From: Modestobacter sp. VKM Ac-2986 | GTDB lineage: Bacteria > Actinomycetota > Actinomycetes > Mycobacteriales > Geodermatophilaceae | Assembly: GCF_026967795.1 (NCBI RefSeq) | Contig: NZ_JAPVBH010000006.1 | Span: 62,001 to 126,000 of the forward strand | DNA length: 64,000 bases | Reading direction: 5' to 3' | Part shown: in pieces, positions 50,857-58,925 of the stretch | How positions within the stretch are numbered: the first letter of the stretch is position 1 | How the letters are laid out: the number at the start of each line of letters is the position of its first letter | The notes under the pieces: generated by a model | Databases searched by the model: none | Told to the model about the DNA's origin: nothing | What the model saw: the letters and a program-made list of their open reading frames with translations, nothing else | Position numbers and translations under genes: made by a program

Positions 50857-51477
50857 GTGACCGTCCCACCCGCATCCCAGCCCCAGGCCGCCATGGTCGT
50901 CCCGCTGTTCTTCATCCGGCAGCGGATCACGGTGATGGTCAACCGCTACGAGGTCCGCGCGGCCAACCCCGACGGCACCGAGGGGCCGCTGATGGCCCTG
51001 GCCGAGCAGAAGCGGATGAAGCTGAAGGAGGAGGTGGTCTTCTACGCCGACGAGTCCAAGAGCCGCCGGGTGTTCTCCTTCAAGGCCCGTCAGGTGCTCG
51101 ACGTCAACGCGCAGCACGACGTGTTCGACGAGTACGGCGCCCCGCTGGGCATGTTCAGCAAGGAGTTCGGCGCCAGCCTGCTGCGCTCGACCTGGAAGCT
51201 GAGCGCGCCCGGCGTCGAGGCGGTCGGGCAGGAGCGCAAGCTCTCGATCGCCCTGCTGCGCCGGTTCTGGGACCTGATCCCCTACATCGGCGACATCTGG
51301 GTGCCCTTCGTCTTCCACTTCGACTTCCTCGACTCCAAGACCGGGGCGCCGGTGCTCACCAGCGAGCGCAAGATGGCCGTCCGCGACCGCTACACCGTCA
51401 CCGTCCCCGACCCGCGGCTGGACTTCCGCGTCGCCGCCTCCATGGCCGTCGCCCTGGACGCCCTGCAGAGCCGCTAG
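50857..51477 (+). CDS. LURP-one-related (LOR) family protein
   Basis: A 206-residue beta-rich protein of the LURP-one-related type, a tubby-like barrel fold. Visible pieces are FFIRQRITVMVNRYEVRAAN, LKEEVVFYADESKSRRVFSFKAR, VFDEYGAPLGMFSKEFG and a hydrophobic helix in the last third. The GTG at 50857 has GGGGAG upstream. Its TAG stop shares the bases CTAG with the stop of the convergent reverse transcriptase gene. Biological role unknown; membrane-phosphoinositide-like binding is known for tubby relatives only. Confidence 0.8.
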   Translation: MTVPPASQPQAAMVVPLFFIRQRITVMVNRYEVRAANPDGTEGPLMALAEQKRMKLKEEVVFYADESKSRRVFSFKARQVLDVNAQHDVFDEYGAPLGMFSKEFGASLLRSTWKLSAPGVEAVGQERKLSIALLRRFWDLIPYIGDIWVPFVFHFDFLDSKTGAPVLTSERKMAVRDRYTVTVPDPRLDFRVAASMAVALDALQSR

Positions 51478-52817
51478 TCCGCCGCGGCCCAGTCGATCCG
51501 CTCGGCGAGGGCGGCGAGCCGGGCGCCGAACACCGGGTCGAGCGACCCGGCCCAGGCGACGCGGCCCAGCACGTGGTCCCGGAAGGTGCCCGGGTCCCGG
51601 CCGCGCGTCTGGCCGGCCCACCCGTGGGTCGCGCAGTTGTGCAGCAGCGCCCGCAGCGCGTCGCGCTCCCGACGGGGCAGCGCAGGGTGCACGTTGACCA
51701 CCGCGCCGAGCACCGACTGCCGGCGACCCGCGCCGACCGCCGACGTCTTGGCCGGGTTGACCCGGAAGCCCTCCTCGGCCACCACCTCGGCGACCAGCCC
51801 GGCGAATCGCTCCCCGCCCACCGACCTCCCGCCGCTGAAGGTCAGGTCGTCGACGTAGCGGGTGTAGCGGGCGCCGTGCGACGCGGCCAGGGCGGTCAGC
51901 CGCCGGTCCAGCCGGAAGCAGACCAGGTTCGCCAGCGCCGGGGACGTCGGGGCGCCCTGGGGCAGGTGCGCGATCGCGAGGCGGCGGCCCAGCCGGTGGT
52001 GCCGGTCCCGCGCGTCGACGTCCGCGGGGACCGGCAGCGCCCGCCACACCTGCGCCGGGACGACGGTGGTCACCAGCCCGGTGACCACGTGTGCGACCGG
52101 CTCGGGCAGCCCGGCCGCGCCGAGCAGCAGCCCGTGCACCCGCCCGGCGGGGATGCCGGCGAAGAACGCCTCGAGGTCCATCCGCAGGACGACGGCGGAC
52201 CCGGCGTGCGGCGCCACCGCGGTGCGCACCGACCGTCCGGGCACGCACCCGTGCGCAGCGTCGTGGACGGGGACTGGCGCCAGCACGTGCCGCAGCAGCC
52301 GGCGCTGGGCCTCCTTGAGCCGGGGCTTCGGGGCGGCGAGCAGCCGGACGCCGTGCGGGCGGTCGACGGCGTGCCAGCGGTAGTGCCGCAGCGCCTCGCC
52401 CGCCGTGCGCTCCAGCCCCCGGGTGTCGGCGAACCAGGCGAGCTCGCCGGCGTCGACGTCCAGCAGCCGGGCCACCGCGGCCTGGTCGGGCAGGTCGGTG
52501 ACCGGGTGCCGCTGCCAGGCCAGCGTGGTCGGCACCGGCTGCCGGCGCACGACCCGGGGGAGCGGGGGAGCGGCATGACCGCGGGCGAAGCCCTGCGTGG
52601 TCCGGACGAAGCGGGACAGCTCCCGCGGCCGGTCGACCGGCGGGCGCGGGTGGGCGGTCTGCACCTCCCCGACCATCGTGCCGACCCAGGTCTGCGCGCG
52701 GGCCATGCCCAGGGAGACCGCGACCCGCCGGACCATCTCCCGGCGGCGCCACGGGCCGGCCAGCAGCGCGTCGGCGATCCCGGAGGCGGTCGCGGCGAGA
52801 GCGCGTTCGGTGCTCAC
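51474..52817 (-). CDS. Retron-type reverse transcriptase, divergent
   Basis: A 447-residue RT. Residues 1-105 are an extra N-terminal domain of unknown role. The RT core has LKEAQRRLLRHVLAPVPVHDAAHG (168-190), catalytic Asp214 in VLRMDLEAFF, LPQGAPTSPALANL (285-298), the YVDD box 321-324 in YTRYVDDLTFSGG, then EEGFRVNPAKTSA and RRQSVLGAVVN (365-375). These resemble retron enzymes. Two retron hallmarks are altered: the NAxxH motif is AVAPH (200-204) and the VTG triplet is VLG (369-371). Starts at the GTG at 52817, 13 bp from a structured inverted-repeat region, the expected place of an msr-msd RNA. Stop overlaps the LURP-one stop. Confidence 0.87.
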   Translation of the reverse strand: MSTERALAATASGIADALLAGPWRRREMVRRVAVSLGMARAQTWVGTMVGEVQTAHPRPPVDRPRELSRFVRTTQGFARGHAAPPLPRVVRRQPVPTTLAWQRHPVTDLPDQAAVARLLDVDAGELAWFADTRGLERTAGEALRHYRWHAVDRPHGVRLLAAPKPRLKEAQRRLLRHVLAPVPVHDAAHGCVPGRSVRTAVAPHAGSAVVLRMDLEAFFAGIPAGRVHGLLLGAAGLPEPVAHVVTGLVTTVVPAQVWRALPVPADVDARDRHHRLGRRLAIAHLPQGAPTSPALANLVCFRLDRRLTALAASHGARYTRYVDDLTFSGGRSVGGERFAGLVAEVVAEEGFRVNPAKTSAVGAGRRQSVLGAVVNVHPALPRRERDALRALLHNCATHGWAGQTRGRDPGTFRDHVLGRVAWAGSLDPVFGARLAALAERIDWAAAD

Positions 52818-52829
52818 CCGGCGGTGCGG

Positions 52830-52991
52830 GGTGCGCGACGGGGAGACCAGCCAGTCCCTGGGGGACGTGCCACTGGGTGCGCGGAGCGCACTGCATGGCT
52901 CATGACGCTGTGCCTGACCTCTTCACGGGTCCCCGGGGTGACCCCGGGGTGACCGGACGCTGCCGGTCGTCCTGGCCCCCCGTCGCGCACC
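52830..52991 (-). ncRNA. Candidate retron msr-msd RNA with 14-bp a1/a2 repeats
   Basis: A 162-nt segment directly upstream of the RT gene, bounded by perfect 14-nt inverted repeats at 52830-52843 and 52978-52991 (one arm GGTGCGCGACGGGG). Between them, on the minus strand, are a 6-bp hairpin with a 6-nt loop (52951-52968), overlapping copies of CCCCGGGGTGACC in an 11-bp period (52931-52954), a 6-bp hairpin (52877-52891) inside a 4-bp outer stem (52869-52899), and an 8-bp interrupted stem (52851-52876). Order and place match a retron a1-msr-msd-a2 layout. No canonical branch-site AGC right after a1 was seen, so the priming base is unknown. Confidence 0.6.
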
Positions 52992-53023
52992 GGCACACCG
53001 TAGGGGCTGCGGCACCCCGGCGA

Positions 53024-53422
53024 CTACAGGTACCGGCTCTCCAGTTCGGCGAAGAACGCCTTGGCCAGGGCGGTGAACTCCGCCTCCCGGACGGCGATCT
53101 CGTCGCCGACCCGGAGCCGGAGCACCGAGCGGCCGGCGTCGTAGCGGATGTGCCGGTCGGCCAGCAGGGTGCTGCCCTGGGACAGGGACTCGGCGACCAG
53201 CCGCACCTCGGCGCAGGCGGCGCCGTCGATGGTCCCCGGCCCGTGGTCGGGGAACCAGCCGTCCAGCACGATGACGAGGTCGTTGAAGAAGACCGGTTCG
53301 AACTCGTGGACGGCGCCGGGGTCGTTGCCGGCGGCCAGTCGCCGGAAGGCGGCGACCCGGTCGTCGACGGCGGCGCGGCGCTGGTCGATGCGGTGCAGTG
53401 CGCAGGTGCTCTGGGACAACAT
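53024..53422 (-). CDS. Conserved hypothetical protein, 132 aa
   Basis: A 132-residue soluble protein: [57 protein letters not shown], then [18 protein letters not shown] and a C-terminal [15 protein letters not shown]. No membrane span or enzyme motif. The ATG at 53422 has GAGGAG five bases upstream. It ends 32 bp upstream of the candidate retron RNA on the same strand, so it could be cotranscribed with the retron. The sequence looks like a widespread actinobacterial family, so a retron-specific effector role is only a possibility. Confidence 0.7.
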   Translation of the reverse strand: MLSQSTCALHRIDQRRAAVDDRVAAFRRLAAGNDPGAVHEFEPVFFNDLVIVLDGWFPDHGPGTIDGAACAEVRLVAESLSQGSTLLADRHIRYDAGRSVLRLRVGDEIAVREAEFTALAKAFFAELESRYL

Positions 53423-53619
53423 GGCGACTCCTCGTGAGAGAACGCCCCGTGGCTGCCGAGGGTCGATCCAGGGTGACACCGGTCACGCCGATGCGCACCG
53501 GGTCCGTGCGCGGGGTCGCACCGGGGACGGCGAGTCGGACGGGACAGGCCGGGCGGGGGACGGGGAAGCCTCACGCCGTCCGGGGCGTTGCAGCCGTCAA
53601 CCGACGTGAAAGGCACCTC

Positions 53620-54609
53620 ATGCGCATCCCGCTGTCCGTCCTCGACCTCGCCCCGATCGCCCGCGGGGAGACCGTCGGCAACAGCATCGCCGCCAGCGTC
53701 GCCCTCGCCCAGCGCGCGGAGGAGCACGGCTACCGGCGTGTCTGGTACGCCGAGCACCACAACATGCCGACCATCGCCTCCTCGGCGACGAGCGTGCTCA
53801 TCTCGCACGTCGGCGCGCACACCAGCACCATCCGGCTGGGCTCGGGCGGCGTGATGCTGCCCAACCACTCGCCGCTCACCATCGCCGAGCAGTTCGGCAC
53901 GCTCGAGGCCATGTACCCCGGGCGCATCGACCTGGGCCTGGGCCGCGCGCCCGGCTCGGACCAGAACACGATGTACGCACTGCGTCGCGACCCGGCCTCG
54001 GCGGAGTCCTTCCCGCAGGACGTGCTGGAGCTGCAGGCCTACCTGGCCGGCCAGACCCGGGTGCCGGGCGTGGACGCCGTCCCGGGCAAGGGCTCGCGCG
54101 TGCCGCTGTACATCTTGGGCTCCTCGCTGTTCGGCGCCCACCTGGCCGCCGCGCTGGGGCTGCCCTACGCCTTCGCCAGCCACTTCGCCCCGCAGGCGCT
54201 GGAGGCCGCGGTGGCCACCTACCGGCGCGAGTTCCAGCCCTCCGCGCAGCTCGAGGAGCCCCACGTGATCGCCGGCGTCAACGTGATCGCCGCCGACACC
54301 GAGGCCCGCGCGCAGGAGAACCTCCAGGCGATGCGCCGCACGATGGCCATCGGGCTGTTCGGCCGTGGCCGCAGCTTCACCGACGCCGAGGCCGACCTGC
54401 TGCTCGAGCAGGGAGCCGGGCACCACGTCGACTCGATGTTCACCCACGTCGCGCTCGGCACGCCCCCGCAGGTCGCCGACCACCTGGAGCGGTTCGTGAA
54501 GACCGCGGACGCCGACGAGCTGATCGTCGCCCACCAGGCCCCGACGACCGAGGACCGGCTGCGCTCGGTCACCCTCACCGCCGAGGCACTGGACTCCGTC
54601 CCCGCCTGA
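53620..54609 (+). CDS. LLM-class flavin-dependent oxidoreductase
   Basis: A 329-residue luciferase-like TIM-barrel protein of the family annotated MsnO8 type. It has [60 protein letters not shown] and [14 protein letters not shown], all typical of LLM monooxygenases or F420/FMN oxidoreductases. Substrate unknown. The ATG at 53620 has GAAAGG upstream. Followed by a 14-bp hairpin terminator. Confidence 0.93.
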   Translation: MRIPLSVLDLAPIARGETVGNSIAASVALAQRAEEHGYRRVWYAEHHNMPTIASSATSVLISHVGAHTSTIRLGSGGVMLPNHSPLTIAEQFGTLEAMYPGRIDLGLGRAPGSDQNTMYALRRDPASAESFPQDVLELQAYLAGQTRVPGVDAVPGKGSRVPLYILGSSLFGAHLAAALGLPYAFASHFAPQALEAAVATYRREFQPSAQLEEPHVIAGVNVIAADTEARAQENLQAMRRTMAIGLFGRGRSFTDAEADLLLEQGAGHHVDSMFTHVALGTPPQVADHLERFVKTADADELIVAHQAPTTEDRLRSVTLTAEALDSVPA

Positions 54610-54612
54610 ACG

Positions 54613-54652
54613 TGACCCAGCCCCCGCCGCGTGAGCGACGGGGGCTGGGTCA
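54613..54652 (+). terminator. Terminator after the LLM oxidoreductase gene
   Basis: Perfect 14-bp stem (arms 54613-54626 and 54639-54652, 12-nt loop) beginning three bases after the stop codon. Confidence 0.75.
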
Positions 54653-54716
54653 TCCGGCCCCGTCGCAGGGCCCCGCCATGAGCTCGCGAGTGGTGGGGGG
54701 CGACGGGGTCCTTCTT

Positions 54717-56081
54717 CTAGGCGGTGGGGCGCGCCCCACCGATGAAGCCGCCCCAGCGCATCGAGGTCTCGCGGATGCGCGAGCCGCTCTGCGGGGCCTC
54801 CAGGATCCGGTCGTCGCCCAGGTAGATGGCCACGTGGTGGATGGTCGCGGGGCTGCTGGTGTTGGTGGCCCAGAAGACCAGGTCACCGCGCTGCAGGTCC
54901 GAGCGCGACACCTTGGGCAGCGCGGCGTACTGGGCGCGGCTGTTGCGCGGGATGGCGACGCCGGCCTGGGCGTAGGCGTAGCGGGTCAGGCCCGAGCAGT
55001 CGAAACCCACGATCCCGGCGTCGATGCCCCAGCCCATGCTGGGCCCGGTCAGCGAGCCGCCGCCCCAGGAGTAGATGACGCCGATGTGCCGGCGGGCCGC
55101 GGCGATCGCGGTCTCGACCGCCGAGGAGTCGCCCGCGCCGGCCGCGGGGCCCACGGGGACGCTCCGGACGGGGGCCTGCACCGGCTGCGTGGTGCCGCGC
55201 GGCGCGGGGGCGGTGGCACGCGGGGCGGGCGCGGCGGCGGCGCGCTGCGCGGCGGCGGCCCGCTCGGACTCGGCCCGTGCGGCGGCGGCACGGGCGGCCG
55301 CGGCCTGCTCGGCGGCGAAGCGCTCGGCCTCGGCGCGGGCGGCCTGCAGGCCCTGCAGGCTCTGTCGGGCCTGGGCCAGCTGCTGCTCGACGGCGTCCTG
55401 CTGGACGGCCAGGGCGGCGGCCTGGGCGCGGGCGCTGGCCTCGTACTGCTCGGCGAGGGCCAGCGCGTCGGCGGCCTCCCGCTCCAGGGCCGCGGCCGCG
55501 GCCAGCGCGGCCTGCGCCTGGCCCTCGGCGGCCCGGGCCTGCTCCTCGGCGGCGGTCACCCGGACGACGACGTCGCCCTGGTGGGCACCCGCGGCCTCCA
55601 GCAGCGCGGCCCGCTCGAGCATCTGCGCCGGGCCGTCGGCGGTGGTGAGCGCCTCGAGGGTGGGGGAGGTGCTGCCCTGCTGGTAGCTCTGCCGGGCGAA
55701 GGCCGCGACGTCGGCCCGGGCCACCTCGAGGTCGCGGGCGGCGGCGTCGGCCGCGGCGGTGGCGGCGTCGGCGGCGACCTCGGCGGCCTCGTGCTCGGCC
55801 TGCTTGCCCTGGAACTCGTCCAGCGCGATGGCCGACTGCTCACGGGCGGAGTCGACGCTGGCCTGGGCGCCGGCGAGCGCGGCGGTGATCGCCTCGACCT
55901 GCTGGGCGGCGGTCTGCGTCTGCTCCTGCGCGGCGTCGATCTGGGCGTCGGAGGGGTTGGTGGGGACGGCCGCGGCGATGCCGGGGGACGCCACCAGGCT
56001 GAGCGCCGCCACGACGGCCACTCCCGCCAGACGGCGCACCGGTCGTCCGGTCCGTCGCTGGGTCGATGCCGTGGTGCCCAT
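54717..56081 (-). CDS. RipA-like NlpC/P60 peptidoglycan endopeptidase
   Basis: A 454-residue secreted hydrolase. A signal peptide (RRLAGVAVVAALSLVASPGIAAAV) precedes a very long Ala/Glu/Gln coiled coil (about 45-290), then a Pro/Ala linker. The C-terminal NlpC/P60 domain has GFDCSGLTRYAYAQAGV (nucleophile Cys), RSDLQRGDLVFWAT and the general-base His in IHHVAIYLGDD. Such proteins cut the D-Glu to diaminopimelate bond in cell-wall stem peptides during division; the coiled coil is autoinhibitory in RipA relatives. The ATG at 56081 has GGAGGGA upstream. It ends convergent with the LLM gene. Confidence 0.92.
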   Translation of the reverse strand: MGTTASTQRRTGRPVRRLAGVAVVAALSLVASPGIAAAVPTNPSDAQIDAAQEQTQTAAQQVEAITAALAGAQASVDSAREQSAIALDEFQGKQAEHEAAEVAADAATAAADAAARDLEVARADVAAFARQSYQQGSTSPTLEALTTADGPAQMLERAALLEAAGAHQGDVVVRVTAAEEQARAAEGQAQAALAAAAALEREAADALALAEQYEASARAQAAALAVQQDAVEQQLAQARQSLQGLQAARAEAERFAAEQAAAARAAAARAESERAAAAQRAAAAPAPRATAPAPRGTTQPVQAPVRSVPVGPAAGAGDSSAVETAIAAARRHIGVIYSWGGGSLTGPSMGWGIDAGIVGFDCSGLTRYAYAQAGVAIPRNSRAQYAALPKVSRSDLQRGDLVFWATNTSSPATIHHVAIYLGDDRILEAPQSGSRIRETSMRWGGFIGGARPTA

Positions 56082-56105
56082 GTCCCGTTCCCTCCGTCGT
56101 GTCCC

Positions 56106-56123
56106 GTCGCCCGATCGGGCGAC
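56106..56123. promoter_or_regulatory. 18-bp palindrome in the NlpC/P60 leader
   Basis: A perfect 9+9 palindrome (GTCGCCCGA then its complement) 25 bp upstream of the NlpC/P60 start. It could be an operator for a dimeric repressor or a leader stem. No c-di-AMP riboswitch was recognised here. Confidence 0.35.
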
Positions 56124-56228
56124 CTGGTACAGAGGTCGGCGCACACAGCGGCGTCCTTGAGCAACGACGCAGAGTGACGTGGTCACCGCGCCCGGCAGTC
56201 GACATGGCGACCGGTGAGGATGAGGGGC

Positions 56229-56426
56229 ATGAACGTCTTCACCGACTACGCCGAGACGCACTGGGTCCCGATCAACGCCGAGATGGTCACGGTGCAGACC
56301 GTCGACGCCGCGGGACGGCGGGAGACCCACGTCCTGTCGGTCCCCGACGCCCTCGCCCAGTTCAAGGTGAAGTACCCCTTCGTCGACGACGCGCAGGCCG
56401 CGGCGCTGTTCGCCCAGGGCGGCTGA
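56229..56426 (+). CDS. Small conserved hypothetical protein, 65 aa
   Basis: A 65-residue soluble protein: MNVFTDYAETHWVPINAEMV, TVQTVDAAGRRETHVLSVPD, ALAQFKVKYPFVDDAQAAAL. The ATG at 56229 has GAGGGG upstream; an earlier start at 56214 is less likely. Divergent from the NlpC/P60 gene. Function unknown. Confidence 0.6.
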   Translation: MNVFTDYAETHWVPINAEMVTVQTVDAAGRRETHVLSVPDALAQFKVKYPFVDDAQAAALFAQGG

Positions 56427-56484
56427 GCCGGCGACGAGGTCCGGATCACGGCACAGCGGCACCACCCGGGTCGTTGTACGGAGC

Positions 56485-57096
56485 GTGACGCTCCGCTTCC
56501 TCGTCCTCGGTGACTCCCTCGCCTACGGCACCGGTGCCGCGAGCCCGCAGGACACCCTCGGTTCCCGGCTGACCCGCGTCCTCCGCGAGTCCGGACGGGC
56601 CACCGAGCTGTCCGTGCTGGCGGTCCCCGGCGCCACCTCCCTCGGCCTGGCCGAGCAGCTGGACCGGGCGGCCTCGGTCGACGCCGACCTCGCCCTGCTC
56701 GTCATCGGCGCCAACGACCTGACCCGTCAGGTGCCCGCCGACCGGTCGGCCGCCGCGCTGGGCAGCGCCGTGCGCACGCTGCGGGAGCGGGGCACCGCCG
56801 TGCTCGTCGTCCCGACGCCGGACCTCTCCTCGGTGGCCTGGGTGCCACCGGCCTTCCGCGCCGTCGTCGCCGGGATCTGCGACCAGCTGCGCGCCCGCCA
56901 GACCCGGGCCGTCGAGGCCGCCGGCGGGGTCGTCGCGCCGGTCGGGCCCGGGCTCGCCGCCCGGTTCAGCGCCGACCCGGCGCTGTTCTCCGCCGACCGC
57001 TTCCACCCCTCCTCGGCCGGCTACGCACTGGTCGCCGAGGCGCTCGCCCCGCACCTGCTCCAGCTGGCGGCCAACCGCCGGGACGCCGCCGCCTAG
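56485..57096 (+). CDS. SGNH/GDSL-family hydrolase
   Basis: A 203-residue esterase/lipase-like protein. The GDSL block I is FLVLGDSLAYGTGA, with the nucleophile Ser. The Gly/Asn of blocks II-III are in LAVPGATSLGLAEQ and LLVIGANDLTR. The catalytic Asp-His pair is in SADRFHPSSAGYALVAEAL. The GTG at 56485 is accepted because it gives the natural start; GGAG stands close upstream. Its stop overlaps the stop of the convergent gene by 4 bp. Substrate unknown. Confidence 0.88.
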   Translation: MTLRFLVLGDSLAYGTGAASPQDTLGSRLTRVLRESGRATELSVLAVPGATSLGLAEQLDRAASVDADLALLVIGANDLTRQVPADRSAAALGSAVRTLRERGTAVLVVPTPDLSSVAWVPPAFRAVVAGICDQLRARQTRAVEAAGGVVAPVGPGLAARFSADPALFSADRFHPSSAGYALVAEALAPHLLQLAANRRDAAA

Positions 57097-57467
57097 TCCC
57101 GGAGCGGCAGGCGGCAGGCCGGCGTACCCCCGGGCAGCCGGTGCCGGTTGGCCGCGATCAGCCGGTAGACCGGCGGCGCCACCCAGCGCAGCGGCGGCAG
57201 CGAGATCAGCACGCCGAGCACCGACAGCGGCAGCCCCGCGGCACGCAGCAGCCGGGCGACGGCCGCGGCCCCGCCGGAGACGGTGCCGTCGGCGTCGACC
57301 CACAGCACCTCCTGCTGCGCGCGCCCGGCGGTGGTGCCCAGGGCCGCCAGGTCGGCGAACTGCCAGGCCACCACCGTCACGGAGGCGGGCAGGACCCGGC
57401 GGGCGACGCCGACGGCGCTGGTGCAGAAGGCGCAGTCGCCGTCGAAGACGAGCGTGGGGGAGGGCAC
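57093..57467 (-). CDS. DCC-family (DUF393) thiol-disulfide-like protein
   Basis: A 124-residue protein of the DUF393 (DCC) family. The DCC motif is TLVFDGDCAFCTSAVGVARR, with the CxxC-like pair. A predicted thioredoxin-like fold continues with VVAWQFADLAALGTTAG and VDADGTVSGGAAAVARLL, then VLISLPPLRWVAPPVYRLIA. Such proteins are thought to be redox-active; partners unknown. The GTG at 57467 is used because no ATG is available in frame. Ends convergent with the SGNH hydrolase. Confidence 0.85.
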   Translation of the reverse strand: MPSPTLVFDGDCAFCTSAVGVARRVLPASVTVVAWQFADLAALGTTAGRAQQEVLWVDADGTVSGGAAAVARLLRAAGLPLSVLGVLISLPPLRWVAPPVYRLIAANRHRLPGGTPACRLPLRD

Positions 57468-57484
57468 GCCCCCATGGTCCCCGT

Positions 57485-58246
57485 TCAGCCGATGTCGACG
57501 GTGAGCGCCCGGTGGTCCGACAGGGGCAGGGCCGGTGCGGACGTCGCGGTGACCGGGCCGAGTTCCCCGCGCAGCAGCACGTGGTCCAGCTGCCGGTCCG
57601 GGTCCTCCACGGGGAAGGTGAGCCCGTCGGCCAGCGACGTCCACCCGGTGACCCGCGCCGGTGTCGGCGGGGTCATGTTCAGGTCGCCCATCAGCACCAG
57701 CGGCCCGGGGAACGTCGTCAGGTCCCGCTGCAGTCGGCGCAGCTGCCGCCGGTTCCAGCCCGGCACGAACGACAGGTGGGTGTTCACCACGGTCAGCGGG
57801 CCGGTCGGCGTCTCGACCACCGCGACGACGGCGGCCCGCGGCTCCTCGTGCACCACGATCACCTTGCGCGGGCCGGGCAGCCACAGCGGGAAGCGGAACG
57901 GGATCGGGGAGAGCCGGACGACCTGCCAGGAGCGCACCGGGTACCGCGACAGCAAGGCGATGCCGTACTCCGCCGTCCCGGGCTGCTCCCGCCCGGTGGC
58001 GGCCATCCAGGTCGCACCCGGTGTGCCGGAGATGGCGGCGACGAACCGGTGCGCGACCGCGCCCATCGCCTCGGCGGCGACGGCGGTGAGGTCGGCGTGG
58101 TTCGACCGCTCCTGCCCCCGGTCCACCTCCTGCAGCGCGAGGACGTTGGCGTCCAGGTGCCGGACGGCCGCGGCGAAGCGGTCGACGTCGACCCGGTCGT
58201 CGGCGGGGGAGCGGCCGTGGAGGATGTTGAAGGTCGCGAGGCGCAC
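57485..58246 (-). CDS. Endonuclease/exonuclease/phosphatase family protein
   Basis: A 253-residue EEP-fold protein. Visible motifs are RLATFNILHGRSPADDRVD, VLALQEVDRGQERSNHADL, VVNTHLSFVPGWNRRQLRRL (Asn/His), LVLMGDLNMTPPTPARVTG and LPLSDHRALTVDI (Asp/His). Metal and catalytic residues are all present. The GTG at 58246 starts directly on the first strand. Substrate (nucleic acid, lipid or inositol phosphate) cannot be told. 17 bp upstream of the DCC gene on the same strand, so likely cotranscribed. Confidence 0.88.
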   Translation of the reverse strand: MRLATFNILHGRSPADDRVDVDRFAAAVRHLDANVLALQEVDRGQERSNHADLTAVAAEAMGAVAHRFVAAISGTPGATWMAATGREQPGTAEYGIALLSRYPVRSWQVVRLSPIPFRFPLWLPGPRKVIVVHEEPRAAVVAVVETPTGPLTVVNTHLSFVPGWNRRQLRRLQRDLTTFPGPLVLMGDLNMTPPTPARVTGWTSLADGLTFPVEDPDRQLDHVLLRGELGPVTATSAPALPLSDHRALTVDIG

Positions 58247-58310
58247 GGGTGACCGACTACCCGCCCGGGTAGGCGCACACCCGATCTGCCCACGGAACAG
58301 AGGAGACCGC

Positions 58311-58862
58311 GTGCCTGCCGACCGGGACGCCCTGCGCGGGGCCCTCAAGCGCACCGCCTCCGCCCTCAAGCACGACGGCGTCCCGTTCGCCCTGGCCGGC
58401 GGGTACGCGCTGTGGGCCCACGGGGCGCCGGAGTCGGAGAACGACGTCGACTTCGTGGTGGCCGAGGACGACGTCGAGAAGGCGGCCGCCGTGCTGGACG
58501 CCGCCGGGTTCGAGGTGGTCCGCCCGCCCGAGGACTGGCTGTTCAAGGCGTGCACCGACGGCGTCGTGGTCGACCTGCTGCACCGGGTCGTCGGGGAGCC
58601 GGTGACCGCCGACCTGCTGGGCCGCTCCGAGGAGATGGACCTGCTGGGCGTCCGGCTCCCGGTGCTGCCGACCACCGACCTGCTCAGCAGCAAGCTGCGC
58701 GCGATGACCGAGCACTACTGCGACTTCGGCGCCCTGCTGCCGCACGTGCGGGCGGTGCGCGAGCAGGTCGACTGGACGCGGCTGCGCAGCGAGACCGCGG
58801 ACAACGACTTCGCCGTGTCCTTCCTGTTCCTGGTCGACCGGCTGGGCATCACCCCGGCCTGA
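58311..58862 (+). CDS. Nucleotidyltransferase-like protein
   Basis: A 183-residue protein with a nucleotidyltransferase-fold core: HDGVPFALAGGYALWAHGAP (GG motif), then SENDVDFVVAEDDVEKAAAV (D-x-D metal pair), and VVVDLLHRVVGEPVT. The family includes AbiEii-like toxins and other MNT enzymes. The GTG at 58311 has AGAGGAG upstream. No toxin partner lies beside it, so a toxin-antitoxin role is not supported. Convergent with sdhB across a strong terminator. Confidence 0.75.
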   Translation: MPADRDALRGALKRTASALKHDGVPFALAGGYALWAHGAPESENDVDFVVAEDDVEKAAAVLDAAGFEVVRPPEDWLFKACTDGVVVDLLHRVVGEPVTADLLGRSEEMDLLGVRLPVLPTTDLLSSKLRAMTEHYCDFGALLPHVRAVREQVDWTRLRSETADNDFAVSFLFLVDRLGITPA

Positions 58863-58868
58863 CGCAGA

Positions 58869-58901
58869 CCGGGCCGGCACCCACGAGGGGTGCCGGCCCG
58901 G
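58869..58901. terminator. Bidirectional terminator between nucleotidyltransferase and sdhB
   Basis: Perfect 14-bp stem (arms 58869-58882 and 58888-58901) with a 5-nt loop, between the two convergent genes. Confidence 0.75.
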
Positions 58902-58925
58902 GCCGGTGGTGCGGGGGTCCTTCTG

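Noticed and set aside
50857-51477. LURP-one-like protein as retron effector
   Set aside because: It is convergent, not in the RT transcript; nothing links it to the retron beyond proximity.
56082-56228. c-di-AMP (ydaO-type) riboswitch before the NlpC/P60 gene
   Set aside because: Only a plain 18-bp palindrome was found; none of the conserved riboswitch elements was recognised.
58311-58862. AbiEii-type toxin of a toxin-antitoxin pair
   Set aside because: No antitoxin gene is adjacent; kept as a nucleotidyltransferase-like protein.
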